Below, piece after piece: positions 63,518 to 64,000 of a stretch of DNA of 64,000 nucleotides (position 1 is the stretch's first letter; each line of letters opens with the position of its first letter). A program made the position numbers and the translations under genes. The notes below the pieces were generated by a model, which searched no databases, was not told the origin of the DNA, and saw only the letters and a list, made by a program, of their open reading frames with translations. Origin of the DNA: JBBQNR01 sp963774075 (GTDB lineage: Bacteria; Actinomycetota; Thermoleophilia; Solirubrobacterales; JBBDJG01); assembly GCA_963774075.1 (NCBI GenBank), contig CAVZDP010000002.1, positions 1 to 64,000 on the forward strand, written 5' to 3'.

Positions 63518-64000
63518 ATGGTGCTGAAGCGAGTCATCCCCTGCCTCGACGTGGACAAGGGTCGCGTCGTGAAGGGCACGAACTTCGTCGGCCTGCGCGA
63601 CGCCGGGGACCCCGTCGAGCTGGCGGAGCGCTACGATTCCGAAGGCGCGGACGAGCTCGTGTTCCTCGACATCACCGCCTCCCACGAGGCGCGGGACACG
63701 ATCGTCCAGCTCGCTCGCCGAGCCGCCGACAACGTCTTCATCCCGTTCACGATCGGCGGCGGCATCCGCTCGGTCGAGGACGCGCAGGCGGTTCTCGATG
63801 CGGGCGCCGACAAGGTGTCGCTCAACTCGGCGGCGGTCGCATGGCCCGGGCTGATCGAAGAGCTGGCGGCGACGTTCGGCTCGCAGTGCGTGGTGCTTGC
63901 GATCGACGCCCAGTGGCGCGAGCGCGTGATGACCGGGCCCGAAACCGGCCACTCCCACTACGAGGTGTTCGTGAACGGGGGCCGGGTGCCGACGGGACGT
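63518..64000 (+). CDS. hisF: Imidazole glycerol phosphate synthase, cyclase subunit (3' end outside window)
   Basis: HisF cyclises PRFAR with ammonia from HisH to give imidazole glycerol phosphate and AICAR. The visible 161 codons include MVLKRVIPCLDVDKGRVVKG (Asp11), LVFLDITASHEARD, FTIGGGIRSVEDA and ADKVSLNSAAV. The start ATG at 63518 follows hisA by 10 bp. The second catalytic Asp (normally near residue 130) falls in VVLAIDAQW. The gene is truncated only by the window. Confidence 0.95.
   Translation, partial: MVLKRVIPCLDVDKGRVVKGTNFVGLRDAGDPVELAERYDSEGADELVFLDITASHEARDTIVQLARRAADNVFIPFTIGGGIRSVEDAQAVLDAGADKVSLNSAAVAWPGLIEELAATFGSQCVVLAIDAQWRERVMTGPETGHSHYEVFVNGGRVPTGR

Overview
The window is GC-rich DNA from an actinobacterium, most probably of class Thermoleophilia (Solirubrobacterales/Gaiellales type). 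The class is an inference from gene content: a high-GC genome with many GTG and TTG starts, a MurA carrying Asp in place of the catalytic Cys, a short HisG with HisZ, a classical menaquinone pathway and several small membrane families. It was not confirmed by a 16S comparison. The genes are densely packed, and many start or stop codons overlap (ATGA, GTGA).

Layout. 1-1474 holds the 3' part of a broken SBBP-repeat surface protein gene. 1513-6566 carries folD, a membrane protein gene, a cold-shock gene and gatCAB. 6490-8541 has an lnt-like gene without the catalytic Cys and two small membrane protein genes. 8695-10995 is ilvB-ilvN. 11007-22794 is a menaquinone cluster (menF, menD, menC-menA-menB, menE) interrupted by a secreted protein, a subtilase and an SMP-30 lactonase. 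22809-38115 carries ilvC, two DUF4389 genes, an aminotransferase and serA, then the leucine genes (leuA, leuC, leuD, leuB) and ilvE with several passengers. cimA follows at 38265. 39860-47344 holds a DegT aminotransferase, argH, a RemA-like gene, mpg, a class A penicillin-binding protein and tyrS.

47345-54005 is an rRNA operon (16S-23S-5S, no spacer tRNA). Its 23S gene is interrupted by two group I introns only 34 bp apart, at positions equivalent to E. coli 1917 and 1951. The second intron encodes a LAGLIDADG homing endonuclease. Both introns have a P1 helix with the conserved U-G pair at the 5' splice site, a P7 pairing and a terminal G. This is the most notable element of the window. 54067-57001 holds a doubtful ORF, an alpha/beta hydrolase, a type II isocitrate dehydrogenase-like gene and a small CxxC protein. 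57212-64000 is murA followed by the histidine operon hisZ-hisG-hisD-hisB-hisH-hisA-hisF, with hisF cut by the window end.

Together the genes cover most of branched-chain amino acid synthesis (acetolactate branch, leucine branch and the citramalate route to isoleucine), serine, histidine and the last arginine step. They also cover menaquinone head-group synthesis and prenylation, peptidoglycan synthesis, Asn/Gln-tRNA amidation and ribosomal RNA. Three apparent frameshifts (two in the first gene, one in a DUF4389 gene) could be real lesions or sequence errors.
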